From Flavobacteriales bacterium (lineage in GTDB: Bacteria > Bacteroidota > Bacteroidia > Flavobacteriales_F > PHOS-HE28), in NCBI GenBank assembly GCA_016700415.1, contig CP065018.1, positions 2,114,001-2,178,000 of the forward strand: a stretch of DNA of 64,000 nt, written 5' to 3'. Below the pieces are notes generated by a model. It was not told the origin of the DNA. It saw only the letters and a list, made by a program, of their open reading frames with translations, and did not search any database. Every line of letters begins with the position of its first letter. Within the stretch, counting starts at the first letter, position 1. The translations under genes were made by a program, and so were the position numbers. Positions 11,101 to 17,508 of this stretch are shown piece by piece.

Positions 11101-11907
11101 CGTGCCGGTCTGCGGGTTGAGGGTCACCGCATTCGCTCCACCGGCGTTCCGGATCGGCTGGCTGGCCGAATAGTTCGTGTTGTACGGGATGTTCACCCCG
11201 CCTGCCGTCCGTGCCGGGATCAGGGCGTAGACCAAGGAATCCCCGTCCGCATCGACCGCCCCCGGGTTGTAGCTGATCGGTTCGCCCAAGCAATAGAATG
11301 CCGTGGGCGAGTTGGTGAACGTGGGCGAACTGTTGCAGAGCCCGGTCGAATTGTTCAATTGCGCATCCAAGTACAGCTCCCGGTTGCCGGGGTTGTTCAA
11401 CGAGGTGACCGCATTGTTGCGGCAGCATAGCGACCAGGAGAAGAACCAATCCGCTCCGCCGCAAGCGGCATAGGCACTGAGATCAACGATCTTTGTGTAG
11501 GTGTATCGTTCCACACCGTACGTACCATTGGCATTCAGACAACGATCCACCTCCGAAGGGCAGATCGGCGTGATGATCTGTATCGTGGGGTTATTGTCGA
11601 AACACTGATTGAAATTGGCCGCGCATGTGCTGGAACTCACGTTGAAGCTAAGGCCGTTGTTGCAATTGGTCGGCGCAGCAACACCATTGCAGTCCCTGTA
11701 AAAATTGAGGGTGACCCTGTACTGGTTGTTGCCTAAGCAGACATAGCTGAGCTCGCCTCCCATCGCGTGCGTGGCATGAGCCTCGCTCTGCCACAGCAGC
11801 ATGGCCGCAGCGACAAGGATGAGTTTTTGGAGAAAGGACCGGACCTGGCGCATTCCCCGCCAGCCTTGTTGGTCCGAAGTACCCTGTGCGTTCATCTGTT
11901 CAGCCAT
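2164..11907 (-). CDS. Giant repetitive T9SS adhesin, 31 PKD-like repeats plus gliding-motility C-terminal domain
   Basis: 3247 residues. The signal peptide ends near ...SEAHATHAMGG; M1 (11907) precedes a rather polar start, and M19 (11853, MRQVRSFLQKL) would give a more ordinary signal peptide. Residues to about 315 form the common Bacteroidota head domain (HAMGGELSYVCLGNNQYRV, NFYRDC), followed by a cadherin/Ig-like domain to about 418. Bases 10653-2449 encode 31 tandem repeats of about 88 residues with consensus NAGPDQxLCTPxxST.LAG, then TWTLVSGTGTI, GVNVFRWTVSNGPC and DDVSITVFD. Nearly every repeat has two Cys, probably a disulfide. The last about 94 residues (VVPDAFSPNKDGVNDTYVIQ, FNRWGSKIYE, W.G) are a gliding-motility-associated type B T9SS signal. 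It is probably a secreted surface adhesin; the ligand is unknown. Confidence 0.93.
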   Translation of the reverse strand: MAEQMNAQGTSDQQGWRGMRQVRSFLQKLILVAAAMLLWQSEAHATHAMGGELSYVCLGNNQYRVTLNFYRDCNGVAAPTNCNNGLSFNVSSSTCAANFNQCFDNNPTIQIITPICPSEVDRCLNANGTYGVERYTYTKIVDLSAYAACGGADWFFSWSLCCRNNAVTSLNNPGNRELYLDAQLNNSTGLCNSSPTFTNSPTAFYCLGEPISYNPGAVDADGDSLVYALIPARTAGGVNIPYNTNYSASQPIRNAGGANAVTLNPQTGTMTVTPNVLQVAVVTYQVKEYRNGVLVGVVTRDVQFVIRACTGNASPTATGINGTAVYSMQVCAGTPVSFTVNSNDANAGQTVTMSWNSGIPGGTFTTSGSPFPSGTFTWTPTVANIGNNTFTVHVQDNGCPVIASNDFGFSIQVTPPATDVNAGSDFSVCGTSATLAGVLPYPSVQGTWTVISGSGTFANNHSPTTTVSGLSQGANVFQWSVNYLTCGTRTDQVTVTSFSAAQAAAAAGTDQQFCLPTNTATLAGNTAVAPAVGTWTLVSGTGAITSPNSPTSGVTGLGIGPNRFRWTINNGPCGTPTQDEVIITIYNSAQPAANAGADISICTPTSSVTLNGNAAPAPASGVWTSVSGGGTIVTPTNRNTSITGLAVGVHVFRWTISNGPCTPTSTSDDVSVTVYNATSPNANAGADQEVCTPSNATLSGSTPIFPATGLWTLVSGTGTITSSTSASTTVTGLGIGANVFQWTVSNGPCANGITSDQVTVTAFDQTVSGSNAGPDQSYCLPTTSTNLAANAPAAPAQGTWTLVSGTGTIVNIHSATTSVTGLTVGENKFRWAISNGPCPVNPPNDVVSIFIYDSNAPAANAGPDQQLCTPATSTTLAGNAPVFPATGQWTVTAGTGSFTNASNATTTVTGLGVGVNTFRWTLNNGPCSNPVTQDDVSITVFNSANAVANAGPDQELCTPTTSTSLAGSTVIAPATGTWTLVSGTGTIVSLNSPVTQITGLAVGDNIFRWTVSNGPCANPLTTDDVRIRVFNSANPVANAGPDQELCSDANSTALTGSGIILPASGTWTLFSGTGTIVTPNSPTTAVTGLGVGVNVFRWTVSNGPCPNGNTQDDVSIIVYSSTHPAITVSADQSICVPTSANEVTVTGTTPVSPATGEWTVFSGSGTITSPNSPTTTITDMGYGVNVFQWTVMNGPCAFPLNSAQVSISVYNAGMLTADAGPDQSVCTPITSATLAGSALIPPGTGLWTLISGTGVFVDATNPGTVVSGLSLGANVFRWSVENGPCAAPSSNDVTISVFNGNAQQADAGLDQQLCDNAATTVMAANAAVSPATGSWTVQQGTATFGNATSPTTGVSGLSLGVNIIVWSLDNGACGTSSDPVSITVYDDANPIANAGPDQQLCTPTTSTTLSGSSLIAPATGTWTLVSGIGNIVSPSSPTSLVNGLGLGNNVFRWTVNNGPCPNGTTFDEVIISVFSGTAQAANAGPDQEVCTPTSSVTLAGNIAVGPGQGTWTAAVGITFSNTHAANATANGLQVGDNVLTWTIDNGSCGTTTDQVTIKVFDENNPDADAGDDQELCSPANSTALEGSSLIYPATGTWTLVSGTGTITTPSSPTSQVTGLAVGPNVFRWTVSNGPCGVGITSDEVSITLFDSSVSGSNAGPDQSLCTPNTTATMAASAAPAPAQGTWTLVTGGGNITSIHDPATTITDLPVGENIFRWAVSNGACPVNPPNDLVSIFVYDANNPVANAGPDQELCTPNISTVFAGSNVIFPAQGTWTLVSGSGVIADIHSPTSGVSNLAVGENVFEWAVLNGPCADPFTKDRVSIFVFDEHNADAEAGPDQSLCTPDESTTLAGNVPIFPATGTWQLTQGTGVITDPTDPTTTVTGLGVGENIFTWTVSNGPCGNGITSDAVSIFLFDSNNPNADAGPDQELCSPASSTTLAGSAVVFPAQGTWTVVSGGGTFADPNSPTTDVTGLIVGTHVFRWTVANGLCSSSSDDVTIYVFDEHNLVADAGADQEICTPVSTVLMAGSAVISPSVGTWTLVSGTGVISDPNLPTTAVIDLEVGTSVFVWTVDNGPCANGITTDTMEVRVFDEHNPPANAGPDKELCTPNTSLTLSGSSVTAPAVGTWTVQQGAGVFADEHASNTTVSGLAVGVNILRWTVSNGPCESGLSFDEVIITVFDETNPIANAGPDQNLCTPNTTTTMAGSALIFPATGEWVRVSGSGNIADPTSPTTSVSGLAVGENVFQWTVHNGPCGPSTSDQMSIFVYDDENPDANAGPDQQVCTPLTGTVLAGSPVTFPATGEWTLVSGQGTIVDPNDPATEVTDLGVGENIFEWTVDNGPCGAGRTSDQVSIFLFDLNAPPAAAGPDQSFCTPDESAVMAANTATLPAIGEWSVAQGTGFFADVNDPNTTVTGLTVGENILRWSFDNGVCGFTQDYVSVFIFDEHNPPANAGPDQAYCTPQDSTYLEGNTPTFPASGSWSVIDGAGLFADMSDPSTKVVGMAIGANTFVWTTSNGPCPNAITMDTITVVIFSDSTAAADAGEDFEVCLPFTSAQLQAATPQPPATGTWSVLSGQGTLVDPTDPTTTINDLDIGITTLVWTLDNGPCPNNGLMTDTLRITVYDPFGPVAYAGPDISLCMPEDSTEMAADIPLFPAAGTWHLVSGTGTIADSTDHATAITGLSIGINVFTWTVYNGDCGFGPPTMDTVAVYVYDNNAATAEAGPDQDICGIDAGATLAGNDAVFPGIGTWTQVGGSAIFADANDPQTTVSGTEVGDNIFVWSIDNGPCGTSSDTVRVRVFDSALPDPNAGEDQNLCSPIASTPMAASMATYPSTGQWSVVSGSGTFADASDPATDVSDIGAGVNEYAWTIDNGPCGTLVDQVTVILFDGTVTSATAGPDQNICGPVESTPLAATGVTAPATGSWSIISGSGTVSDVADPNATLGDLTPGQTVLTWTISNGPCTTGPLTDTLVVTVFDGQSQPAADAGPDQQFCEPGAIDADMFANEAVFPATGYWTIDGSGNITDPSNRNTTVTGIGFGSTSLTWTIDNGVCGTTSDDVLISVFDINVPPAAGGPDQQICQDTTTTVMSADPAVSTATGHWELIQGHGELTYPDQPNTEVTGLQPGTNIFQWVLNNGVCGSTADTVVITLRDCSILVVPDAFSPNKDGVNDTYVIQGLDYYPDNSFQVFNRWGSKIYERSPYRNTWDGTSEGKLNWGTDLPESTYYFILDPGNDKEVITGYIYLRR
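2449..10653 (-). repeat. 31 in-gene tandem repeats, mean unit about 265 bp (88 codons)
   Basis: Counted by the recurring AGxDQxxC and NGPC motifs. The units are diverged rather than identical, so the array is old. Units 2-6 resemble units 12-16 in order (for example the PVNPPND motif occurs only in units 5 and 15, each preceded by an SGSNAGPDQ linker), which suggests duplication of a larger block. Confidence 0.95.
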
Positions 11908-12405
11908 GTAACTGCGATATAGCGGTAGTTGACATCCCGGACATTAAGAGACCAAGGCACCGGTCCATCCCGGCGTTGTGCTGATCGTTCATAACAGCGG
12001 CATCATGACCACTGCCCGAACCAGCTCACCATTGCCTTTGCCTTCCGAGGTCCGTTAGCTACCGGGCCAAACATAGCCCCGCGCCGATCCTGCATTTCCC
12101 GTTGCAGGTTTGCACTTGTTAACAGCAACGTGTTGGCTTGCCCGGATGGTTCAGGGCACGAAGAGCCAATAGGAATTTGATGATCGCCAGTTTTGTGTTC
12201 ACCCGAAAAGCCACCATAAGGGCACGGGGGGTTCCCGCTATACGCTCACGATCAAACCGGGCACCTTCCCTTCCCGGACGGGATCAACTCCGAATGGCGA
12301 TGATCAACTATTGCAGCGAACGGAAATGGGTCCTGAACTTCTCCCGGATCCGCGCCGCGCTATGACATTGTCACCTTGTCAAAGAGACATCTCCTTGCAA
12401 GTCCA
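11908..12405. other. 498-bp intergenic region without a supported gene
   Basis: Separates the giant gene from the RAYT gene, both on the minus strand. It holds the tentative -7 element near 12070. Short open frames here, such as one on the plus strand at 12138-12365, lack family motifs and are Arg-rich in the way of non-coding GC-rich DNA. I see no RNA gene or repeat shared with the rest of the window. Confidence 0.5.
12068..12075 (-). promoter_or_regulatory. Possible -7 element for the giant adhesin operon
   Basis: The minus strand reads TATGTTTG, a full match to the Bacteroidota -7 consensus TAnnTTTG, about 160 bp upstream of the ATG at 11907. No clear -33 TTG is visible at the right distance, so this is tentative. 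Confidence 0.3.
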
Positions 12406-13026
12406 TTACGCAAAAGCGGTCCGCTCCACATACGCCCCTTGCCGCTCATGCGTCGCGATGTAGTCCTCGAACTTGGACAACGAGCGTTCGTTCCGCACGA
12501 GATGATCAAAGCTCTCCTCCTTCCAAAAAGTACCGGTCCGCCCCAAGAGCTTGTTGATGGACTTTGCCGTGTATGATTTCCACGAATGGGTGATCGCTGA
12601 AAGGTCGTGCCCGCCAAAAGGCACGACAAGCACATGTACATGGTTGCCCGCGACAGCGAAACTCCCGAGTTGGTAGCGGATTCCGTTGAAAAAGTGCAAG
12701 GCGTTTACCAACTCCTGCCTCGGACCGGCCTGGCGCAGGGCGCAAGACCCGGCACCCGCATCAAGCCATTGCTGCACGCGTGCATCAAAAAGCCTGTAGT
12801 ACTCCCGCTGCGAGGGAAAGTCCAGTGTCCTGATCTCCGTGCTGCCATACTTTTCACGCCAAAGACGACGATCGTTCTCCAATGCGCGGAGCTGCACCTG
12901 GGGCAAGCTGTCCGCCATGCGCCAGGTGACAAAGTGGATCGTACCGGCCTGCTTCCAGTGCGGACGGATCCGGCTCGTGATCTCCAGCTCCTTGTGCGGA
13001 TCGAAGAAGAGGTCGCTGAGATCCAT
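12406..13026 (-). CDS. REP-associated tyrosine transposase (RAYT, Y1_Tnp/IS200-like)
   Basis: 206 residues from the ATG at 13026 (MDLSDLFFDPHKELEITSR). The Y1 transposase core is visible: an N-terminal strand TIHFVTWRMADSLP, the metal-binding HUH motif in AGNHVHVLV, and the candidate catalytic tyrosine in SWKSYTAKSINK, followed by FWKEESFDH. RAYTs are single-copy, domesticated relatives of IS200/IS605 transposases that nick and move REP palindromes. Two REP-like palindromes lie just upstream of this gene, one only 14 bp before the start codon, which fits a RAYT with its own substrates. An upstream in-frame start at 13080 would translate the REP itself and is unlikely. Confidence 0.88.
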   Translation of the reverse strand: MDLSDLFFDPHKELEITSRIRPHWKQAGTIHFVTWRMADSLPQVQLRALENDRRLWREKYGSTEIRTLDFPSQREYYRLFDARVQQWLDAGAGSCALRQAGPRQELVNALHFFNGIRYQLGSFAVAGNHVHVLVVPFGGHDLSAITHSWKSYTAKSINKLLGRTGTFWKEESFDHLVRNERSLSKFEDYIATHERQGAYVERTAFA

Positions 13027-13039
13027 TCGAGGGAATGAA

Positions 13040-13074
13040 AGTCCCCCCAGGCGTCCCGCCTGCGGGGGTGGACT
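13040..13074. repeat. REP palindrome 1, next to the RAYT start
   Basis: Imperfect palindrome with ends AGTCC and GGACT and the centre GGCGTCCCGCC; the stem has a small bulge. Its core GCGTCCCGC is the reverse complement of the core of the palindrome at 13171-13198, so the two form an inverted pair typical of REP doublets (BIMEs). Confidence 0.75.
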
Positions 13075-13170
13075 GTCCATGGCAAATTCAGTTACAGCTG
13101 CAGCAGAAGTCGGCGAGCTCGATGCTCGAACGTTTTATTCCCAAACATGCAGGGCGCTTGCAGGTCTTTT

Positions 13171-13198
13171 CCCCCACAAGCGGGACGCTTGTGGGACT
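13171..13198. repeat. REP palindrome 2, at the 3' end of sucB
   Basis: A perfect 10-bp stem, CCCACAAGCG, GGA loop, CGCTTGTGGG (13173-13195). Inverted relative to palindrome 1. The sucB stop codon (13197-13199) lies at its edge, so the hairpin could also protect or terminate the sucAB transcript. Confidence 0.78.
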
Positions 13199-14432
13199 AA
13201 AGCCCCGCAAGTACAGCACCCGGATCCTTCCCACCGAGCACCAGCTTCGCGGGATCCTCAAGCATCTCCTTCACCTTGAAGAGGAAGCTCACGCTCTCCT
13301 TGCCGTCGATGATGCGGTGATCATAGCTCAGCGCCACGTACATCACCGGGCGGATCACCACCTGTCCGTTCACGGCGACCGGCCGCTCCACGATGTTGTG
13401 CATGCCGAGGATCGCGCTCTGCGGCGGATTGATGATGGGCGTGCTTAGCATGCTGCCGAACACGCCGCCGTTGGTGATGGTGAAGGTGCCACCGGTCATC
13501 TCGGCGAGGCTCAACTTTCCGTCGCGCGCCTTGATCGCGAGTTCCTTGATCGCACCTTCGATCTCGGCCAGGCTCATCTGCTCAGCGTTGCGCACCACCG
13601 GTACCATCAGGCCCTTGGGTGAGCTTACCGCGATACCGATGTCCGCATAGTCGAAACTCACGACCTCCTCGCCGTCCAGCTGTGCGTTCACGTTCGGGAA
13701 CAGGCGCAAAGCTTCCGTAACGGCTTTGGTGAAGAAGGACATGAAGCCGAGGCTTACGCCGTGCTTCTCCTTGAACTTATCCTTGTACTGGTTACGAACG
13801 GCCATCACCGCGCTCATGTCCACCTCGTTGAAAGTGGTGAGCATGGCCGTTTCGTTCTTCACGCTCACCAAGCGCTCGCCTACCTTCTTGCGCAGGGTGC
13901 TCATCTTGGCGCGGCTGCTGTTGCGACTTCCGCCCCAGCCGTTCATCAATGTGCCGACCGATACGCCACCGGCGATGTATGCTTCAACATCACCGCGCGT
14001 GATGCGGCCGTTCGGTCCGGTGCCTTTCACCTTGTCACTGGCGATGCCTTTCTCGGCCATCACGGCCTTGGCGACGGGCGTGGCGTGGGCGGCGGTTTCC
14101 GCAGCAGGTCGACCCGGTGGGTCGACGCTACGGGCTTCTTCCTTCGCCTCCTTCGCGCCATTCACCTCCTTCACCTCCTTCTTCGCGGGCTTCACGCTTG
14201 TATCGATCTTGGCAACAACATCACCCACGTTCACCGTCTCATCGGCCTTGGCCAGCAAACTGATCTTGCCGCCTTCCTCGGCGCTCAGCTCCAAGGTCGC
14301 CTTATCGCTGTCGATCTCGGCGATCACTTGATCCTTTTTCACCACGTCGCCATCGGCCACCAGCCATTGCGCAATGCGCACTTCGCTGATGCTTTCACCG
14401 GGACTGGGGACTTTTACTTCAATGTTGGCCAT
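13197..14432 (-). CDS. sucB: 2-oxoglutarate dehydrogenase E2, dihydrolipoyllysine-residue succinyltransferase
   Basis: 411 residues from MANIEVKVPSPGESISEV (ATG at 14432). The lipoyl domain occupies about 1-78 with the lipoylated Lys in EIDSDKATLELSAEE. A peripheral-subunit-binding domain follows (VAKAVMAEKGI, GTGPNGRITRGDVEAYI). The C-terminal acyltransferase domain carries the catalytic HxxxDG in LSYDHRIIDGKESV. It transfers the succinyl group from E1 to CoA in the TCA cycle. It lies 141 bp downstream of sucA; the gap holds a composite repeat element. The linker between the lipoyl and binding domains contains a GTCGAC palindrome read in frame as ARSVDPPGRPAAE. An in-frame start at 14546 only translates repeat DNA and is rejected. 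Confidence 0.95.
   Translation of the reverse strand: MANIEVKVPSPGESISEVRIAQWLVADGDVVKKDQVIAEIDSDKATLELSAEEGGKISLLAKADETVNVGDVVAKIDTSVKPAKKEVKEVNGAKEAKEEARSVDPPGRPAAETAAHATPVAKAVMAEKGIASDKVKGTGPNGRITRGDVEAYIAGGVSVGTLMNGWGGSRNSSRAKMSTLRKKVGERLVSVKNETAMLTTFNEVDMSAVMAVRNQYKDKFKEKHGVSLGFMSFFTKAVTEALRLFPNVNAQLDGEEVVSFDYADIGIAVSSPKGLMVPVVRNAEQMSLAEIEGAIKELAIKARDGKLSLAEMTGGTFTITNGGVFGSMLSTPIINPPQSAILGMHNIVERPVAVNGQVVIRPVMYVALSYDHRIIDGKESVSFLFKVKEMLEDPAKLVLGGKDPGAVLAGL
14108..14126. repeat. GTCGAC palindrome inserted in the SucB interdomain linker
   Basis: Perfect 8-bp stem GTCGACCC, loop GGT, GGGTCGAC. The same 8-bp stem with loop AAT and a similar flank (GTCGACCTG on the matching strand) recurs at 17977-17995, so this looks like a small dispersed palindrome. 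Confidence 0.7.
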
Positions 14433-14460
14433 GGGAATTGAGGGATGTACGATTTTGGGG

Positions 14461-14563
14461 CCGCAGAGACGCAGAGGCGCGGAGAATGCTATTGGTGAAT
14501 GGTGAATAGTGATCGGTTCCCGGAATCCACGCCTGACAACTGACAACGAACAACTGACAACTA
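14461..14563. repeat. Composite intergenic repeat between sucA and sucB
   Basis: Starts with CGCAGAGACGCAGAGGCGCG, a CACAGAG-type end, then two copies of the heptamer GGTGAAT (about 14492-14505), then heptamers of the CTGACAA type (14533-14562). The same CTGACAA array occurs at 21839-21870 and, inverted, at 53021-53051. Confidence 0.7.
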
Positions 14564-14573
14564 CGCCCCGTCA

Positions 14574-17393
14574 TCAAGCACGCACTTTCGTCTTCGCTTT
14601 TTTCGCCACTGGTGCGGAAGGTCTATCGACGAACGCATCTTCCAGGATCCGCTGTTGCTGCAATGCGCTACGTACGCCGCTTCCGGTGGCAGGTGCCCCG
14701 CTTGCACGTCGGGCAACGAACTTCAATGCTTCCACCGACGGCGCCCCGTTCACTTTGTGCAGGTGCTTGAAGATGTACGGCCAAGCGCCCATGTTCTCCG
14801 GCTCCTCCTGCACCCAGCGCACTTCCTCAACATTCGCATAGCGCGCGAAGACCGCTTCGAGCTGCGGTTCCGGCAGCGGGTGTAACTGTTCGATGCGCAC
14901 CAAGGCAACATCGTCAGCCACCACCTTCTCCTTGCGCTCCAGCAGTTCGTAGTAGAGCTTGCCGGAGCAGAGGATCAAGGTCTTTACGTTCTTTGGATCT
15001 GCCGTCGGATCGTCATACACCTCTTGGAAGCGACCCTTCGCCAGATCATCCATGGTGCTCACGCACTTGGGATGGCGCAACAGGCTCTTCGGTGTAAAGA
15101 CCACCAAGGGCTTACGGAATTTCCACGCAAGCTGGCGGCGCAGCAGGTGGAAGAAGTTCGCCGGCGTGGTGGGGTTGGCCAGGATCATGTTGGCGTCCGC
15201 GCACTGTTGCAGGAAACGCTCCATGCGCCCGCTGCTGTGCTCCGCGCCCTGACCCTCGTAGCCGTGCGGCAACAGCATCACCAGACCGTTCATGGCGTTC
15301 CACTTCTCCTCGGCGGCGCTGAGGTACTGGTCGATGATGATCTGTGCCCCGTTCACGAAGTCGCCGAACTGCGCCTCCCACAAGGTGAGGCTGGCAGGCG
15401 TGGCGAAGGCGTAGCCGTATTCGTAACCCAACACCGCGTATTCGTTCAACGGCGAGTTGTAGACCTGCATCAGGGCCTGTCCTTCCTGCAAGTTCTTCAG
15501 GTGGATGTATTCCTCTTCACTGTCCTCCACTTTCACCACGGCGTGCCGATGGCTGAAAGTCCCGCGCTCCACGTCCTGCCCGGTGAGGCGGACGGAATGT
15601 CCTTCACAGAGCAAGGACCCGTACGCGAGCAGTTCACCCATGCCCCAGTCCAAGCGGTCCTCGGCCACCATCTTGGCGCGCTCATGCAGGATGCGCTCCA
15701 GCTTGTTGAAGAACTTCTTCCCCGCCGGCACCTCGGCAAGCTTGGCCGCGATGTCCAGTAACAATTTCTTTTTCACACCGGTCTCCGGCGAACTTTCCAG
15801 GTCGGCATCATCGGCGCGCTCGTAGCCCATCCAGCGGTCCGCGAGGAATGAGGTGATCACGGCCTTGGGCAGTTCCTTGGAATCCGTGAGGCGCTCCTGC
15901 AACATGTTGTTGAAGCGCTCCTGCATCTCCTCCGCTAAACTGGCCTCAATGGTGCCACTGGCCTCCAGCTTTTCCCTGTAGATCTCCCGCGGGTCCTTGT
16001 GCGTGGCGATGGCCTTGTAGAGGATGGGCTGGGTGAACTTCGGCTCGTCGCCTTCGTTGTGTCCGTGCCTGCGGTAGCCCAGCAGGTCGATGAAGACGTC
16101 GCTTTGGAAATGCTGCCGGAAATCGAGCGCGAGCTTCATCACGTGGCATACGGCCTCCGCATCGTCGCCGTTCACATGGAACACCGGGCATTGCGTCACC
16201 TTGGCAACGTCGGTGCAATACGTACTGCTGCGCCCATCGACGTAGTTGGTAGTGAAGCCCACCTGGTTGTTCACCACCACATGCAGGGTGCCACCGGTGC
16301 TGTACGGCTTCAATCGCGCCATCTGCACCAGTTCATAGACCACGCCTTGGCCAGCGATCGCGGCATCGCCGTGAATGATCACGGGGCACAGCTTTTCAGG
16401 CACGAACGCATGGTCCTTTTCGATCAGCGCACGCGAAATGCCCTGCATCACCGGCCCCACACTTTCCAAGTGGCTGGGGTTGGGGCACAGGATCAGGTTC
16501 ACTCCTTTACCCTTGTTGGTCACCACGCAGCTGTTGAAGCCCATGTGGTATTTCACATCGCCTTCCACGAAACTGTCCTCGAAGTCACGGCCCTCGAAGT
16601 CGGCGAAGATGGATTCGTAGGTCTTGTTGAAGGTGTTGGCCAGCACGTTCAGACGGCCCCGGTGGGCCATGCCGATCACCACGTCGTTGATGCCGTGCGC
16701 ATCCGCGCCGTGCTCGATGATGGTGTCCAACGCAGGGATCAGTGTTTCGCCTCCTTCCAGGCTGAAACGCTTCTGACCGATGAACTTCTTCCCGAGGAAA
16801 CGCTCGAACACCACGGCCTGATCCAGCTTGCGCAGGATCTCCTTCTTCTCTTCCAAAGTAAAGACCGGAGTGTTGCGGTCCTTTTCCATCCGCTTTTGCA
16901 GCCAATCTACGCGGTCCACATCACGGATGAAGCGGTACTCCACACCGATGCTTTGGCAATACGTGGTCTTCAAATGCTCAAGGATGGCTGCCAGGGTGGC
17001 CTTGCCGATGCCCAGCTCCGACCCGGCCTCGAACACGGTTCCGAGGTCATCCTCGGACAGCCCGAAATAAGCCAGTTCCAAAGGGGGGGTATAGGTACGC
17101 CGCTCACGCACGGGGTTGGTATGCGTAAAGAGGTGACCACGCTCACGATAGCCGTTGATCAGGGCGATCACCTTGAACTCCTTCGCCACGTTCTCATTGC
17201 TCGGCCCGCAGTCCATGCCGTTGGCGGACCCTGTCTGTCCCGGCATTTCGGGATAACGGGTCCGGGCCAGGTCGAAACCTTCGAAGAACCGCGCCCAATC
17301 AGGCGATACGGAGCCGGGGTCCGTTTTGTACTGCTGATACACCCCGTCAATTGAGGCAGGGTCGAGATTACTGAGGAACGTGTTCTTGTCCAT
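14574..17393 (-). CDS. sucA: 2-oxoglutarate dehydrogenase E1 component
   Basis: 939 residues, the usual E1o length, from MDKNTFLSNLDPASIDGVYQ (ATG 17393). The N-terminal motif recruiting E2 is followed by the thiamine-diphosphate core: VIGMAHRGRLNVLANTF, NPSHLESVGPVMQGISRA, and the ThDP/Mg site VIIHGDAAIAGQGVVYE. Later come LGYRRHGHNEGDEPKFTQP and, in the transketolase-like domain, LLPHGYEGQGAEHSSGRMER. It decarboxylates 2-oxoglutarate and passes succinyl to SucB downstream. A perfect -7 box sits 25 bp before the start. The E3 subunit is not in the window. Confidence 0.97.
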   Translation of the reverse strand: MDKNTFLSNLDPASIDGVYQQYKTDPGSVSPDWARFFEGFDLARTRYPEMPGQTGSANGMDCGPSNENVAKEFKVIALINGYRERGHLFTHTNPVRERRTYTPPLELAYFGLSEDDLGTVFEAGSELGIGKATLAAILEHLKTTYCQSIGVEYRFIRDVDRVDWLQKRMEKDRNTPVFTLEEKKEILRKLDQAVVFERFLGKKFIGQKRFSLEGGETLIPALDTIIEHGADAHGINDVVIGMAHRGRLNVLANTFNKTYESIFADFEGRDFEDSFVEGDVKYHMGFNSCVVTNKGKGVNLILCPNPSHLESVGPVMQGISRALIEKDHAFVPEKLCPVIIHGDAAIAGQGVVYELVQMARLKPYSTGGTLHVVVNNQVGFTTNYVDGRSSTYCTDVAKVTQCPVFHVNGDDAEAVCHVMKLALDFRQHFQSDVFIDLLGYRRHGHNEGDEPKFTQPILYKAIATHKDPREIYREKLEASGTIEASLAEEMQERFNNMLQERLTDSKELPKAVITSFLADRWMGYERADDADLESSPETGVKKKLLLDIAAKLAEVPAGKKFFNKLERILHERAKMVAEDRLDWGMGELLAYGSLLCEGHSVRLTGQDVERGTFSHRHAVVKVEDSEEEYIHLKNLQEGQALMQVYNSPLNEYAVLGYEYGYAFATPASLTLWEAQFGDFVNGAQIIIDQYLSAAEEKWNAMNGLVMLLPHGYEGQGAEHSSGRMERFLQQCADANMILANPTTPANFFHLLRRQLAWKFRKPLVVFTPKSLLRHPKCVSTMDDLAKGRFQEVYDDPTADPKNVKTLILCSGKLYYELLERKEKVVADDVALVRIEQLHPLPEPQLEAVFARYANVEEVRWVQEEPENMGAWPYIFKHLHKVNGAPSVEALKFVARRASGAPATGSGVRSALQQQRILEDAFVDRPSAPVAKKAKTKVRA

Positions 17394-17417
17394 GGCCGGG
17401 CAGAAAATACCGGGCCG

Positions 17418-17425
17418 CAAAGGTA
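17418..17425 (-). promoter_or_regulatory. -7 element of the sucAB promoter
   Basis: The minus strand reads TACCTTTG, a perfect match to TAnnTTTG, placing the transcription start about 18 nt before the sucA ATG. The -33 TTG is not obvious. Confidence 0.5.
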
Positions 17426-17508
17426 GCCACGGTTTCGGGCATTGTTACGGGGGAACGAAGGCGGTTGTTCGCGCGAACGGACCAGGTTCTGCCGGAGCTG
17501 CATTGGCC

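Noticed and set aside
12138..12365. Small plus-strand gene between the adhesin and RAYT genes
   Set aside because: Arg-rich random-looking sequence without start context, homology cues or conserved neighbours.
14433..14546. N-terminal extension of sucB (and likewise 21835-21876 for the prenyl synthase)
   Set aside because: The extra residues (LSVVR-like) are translations of the CTGACAA heptamer repeat; family alignments expect the start at the ATG downstream.
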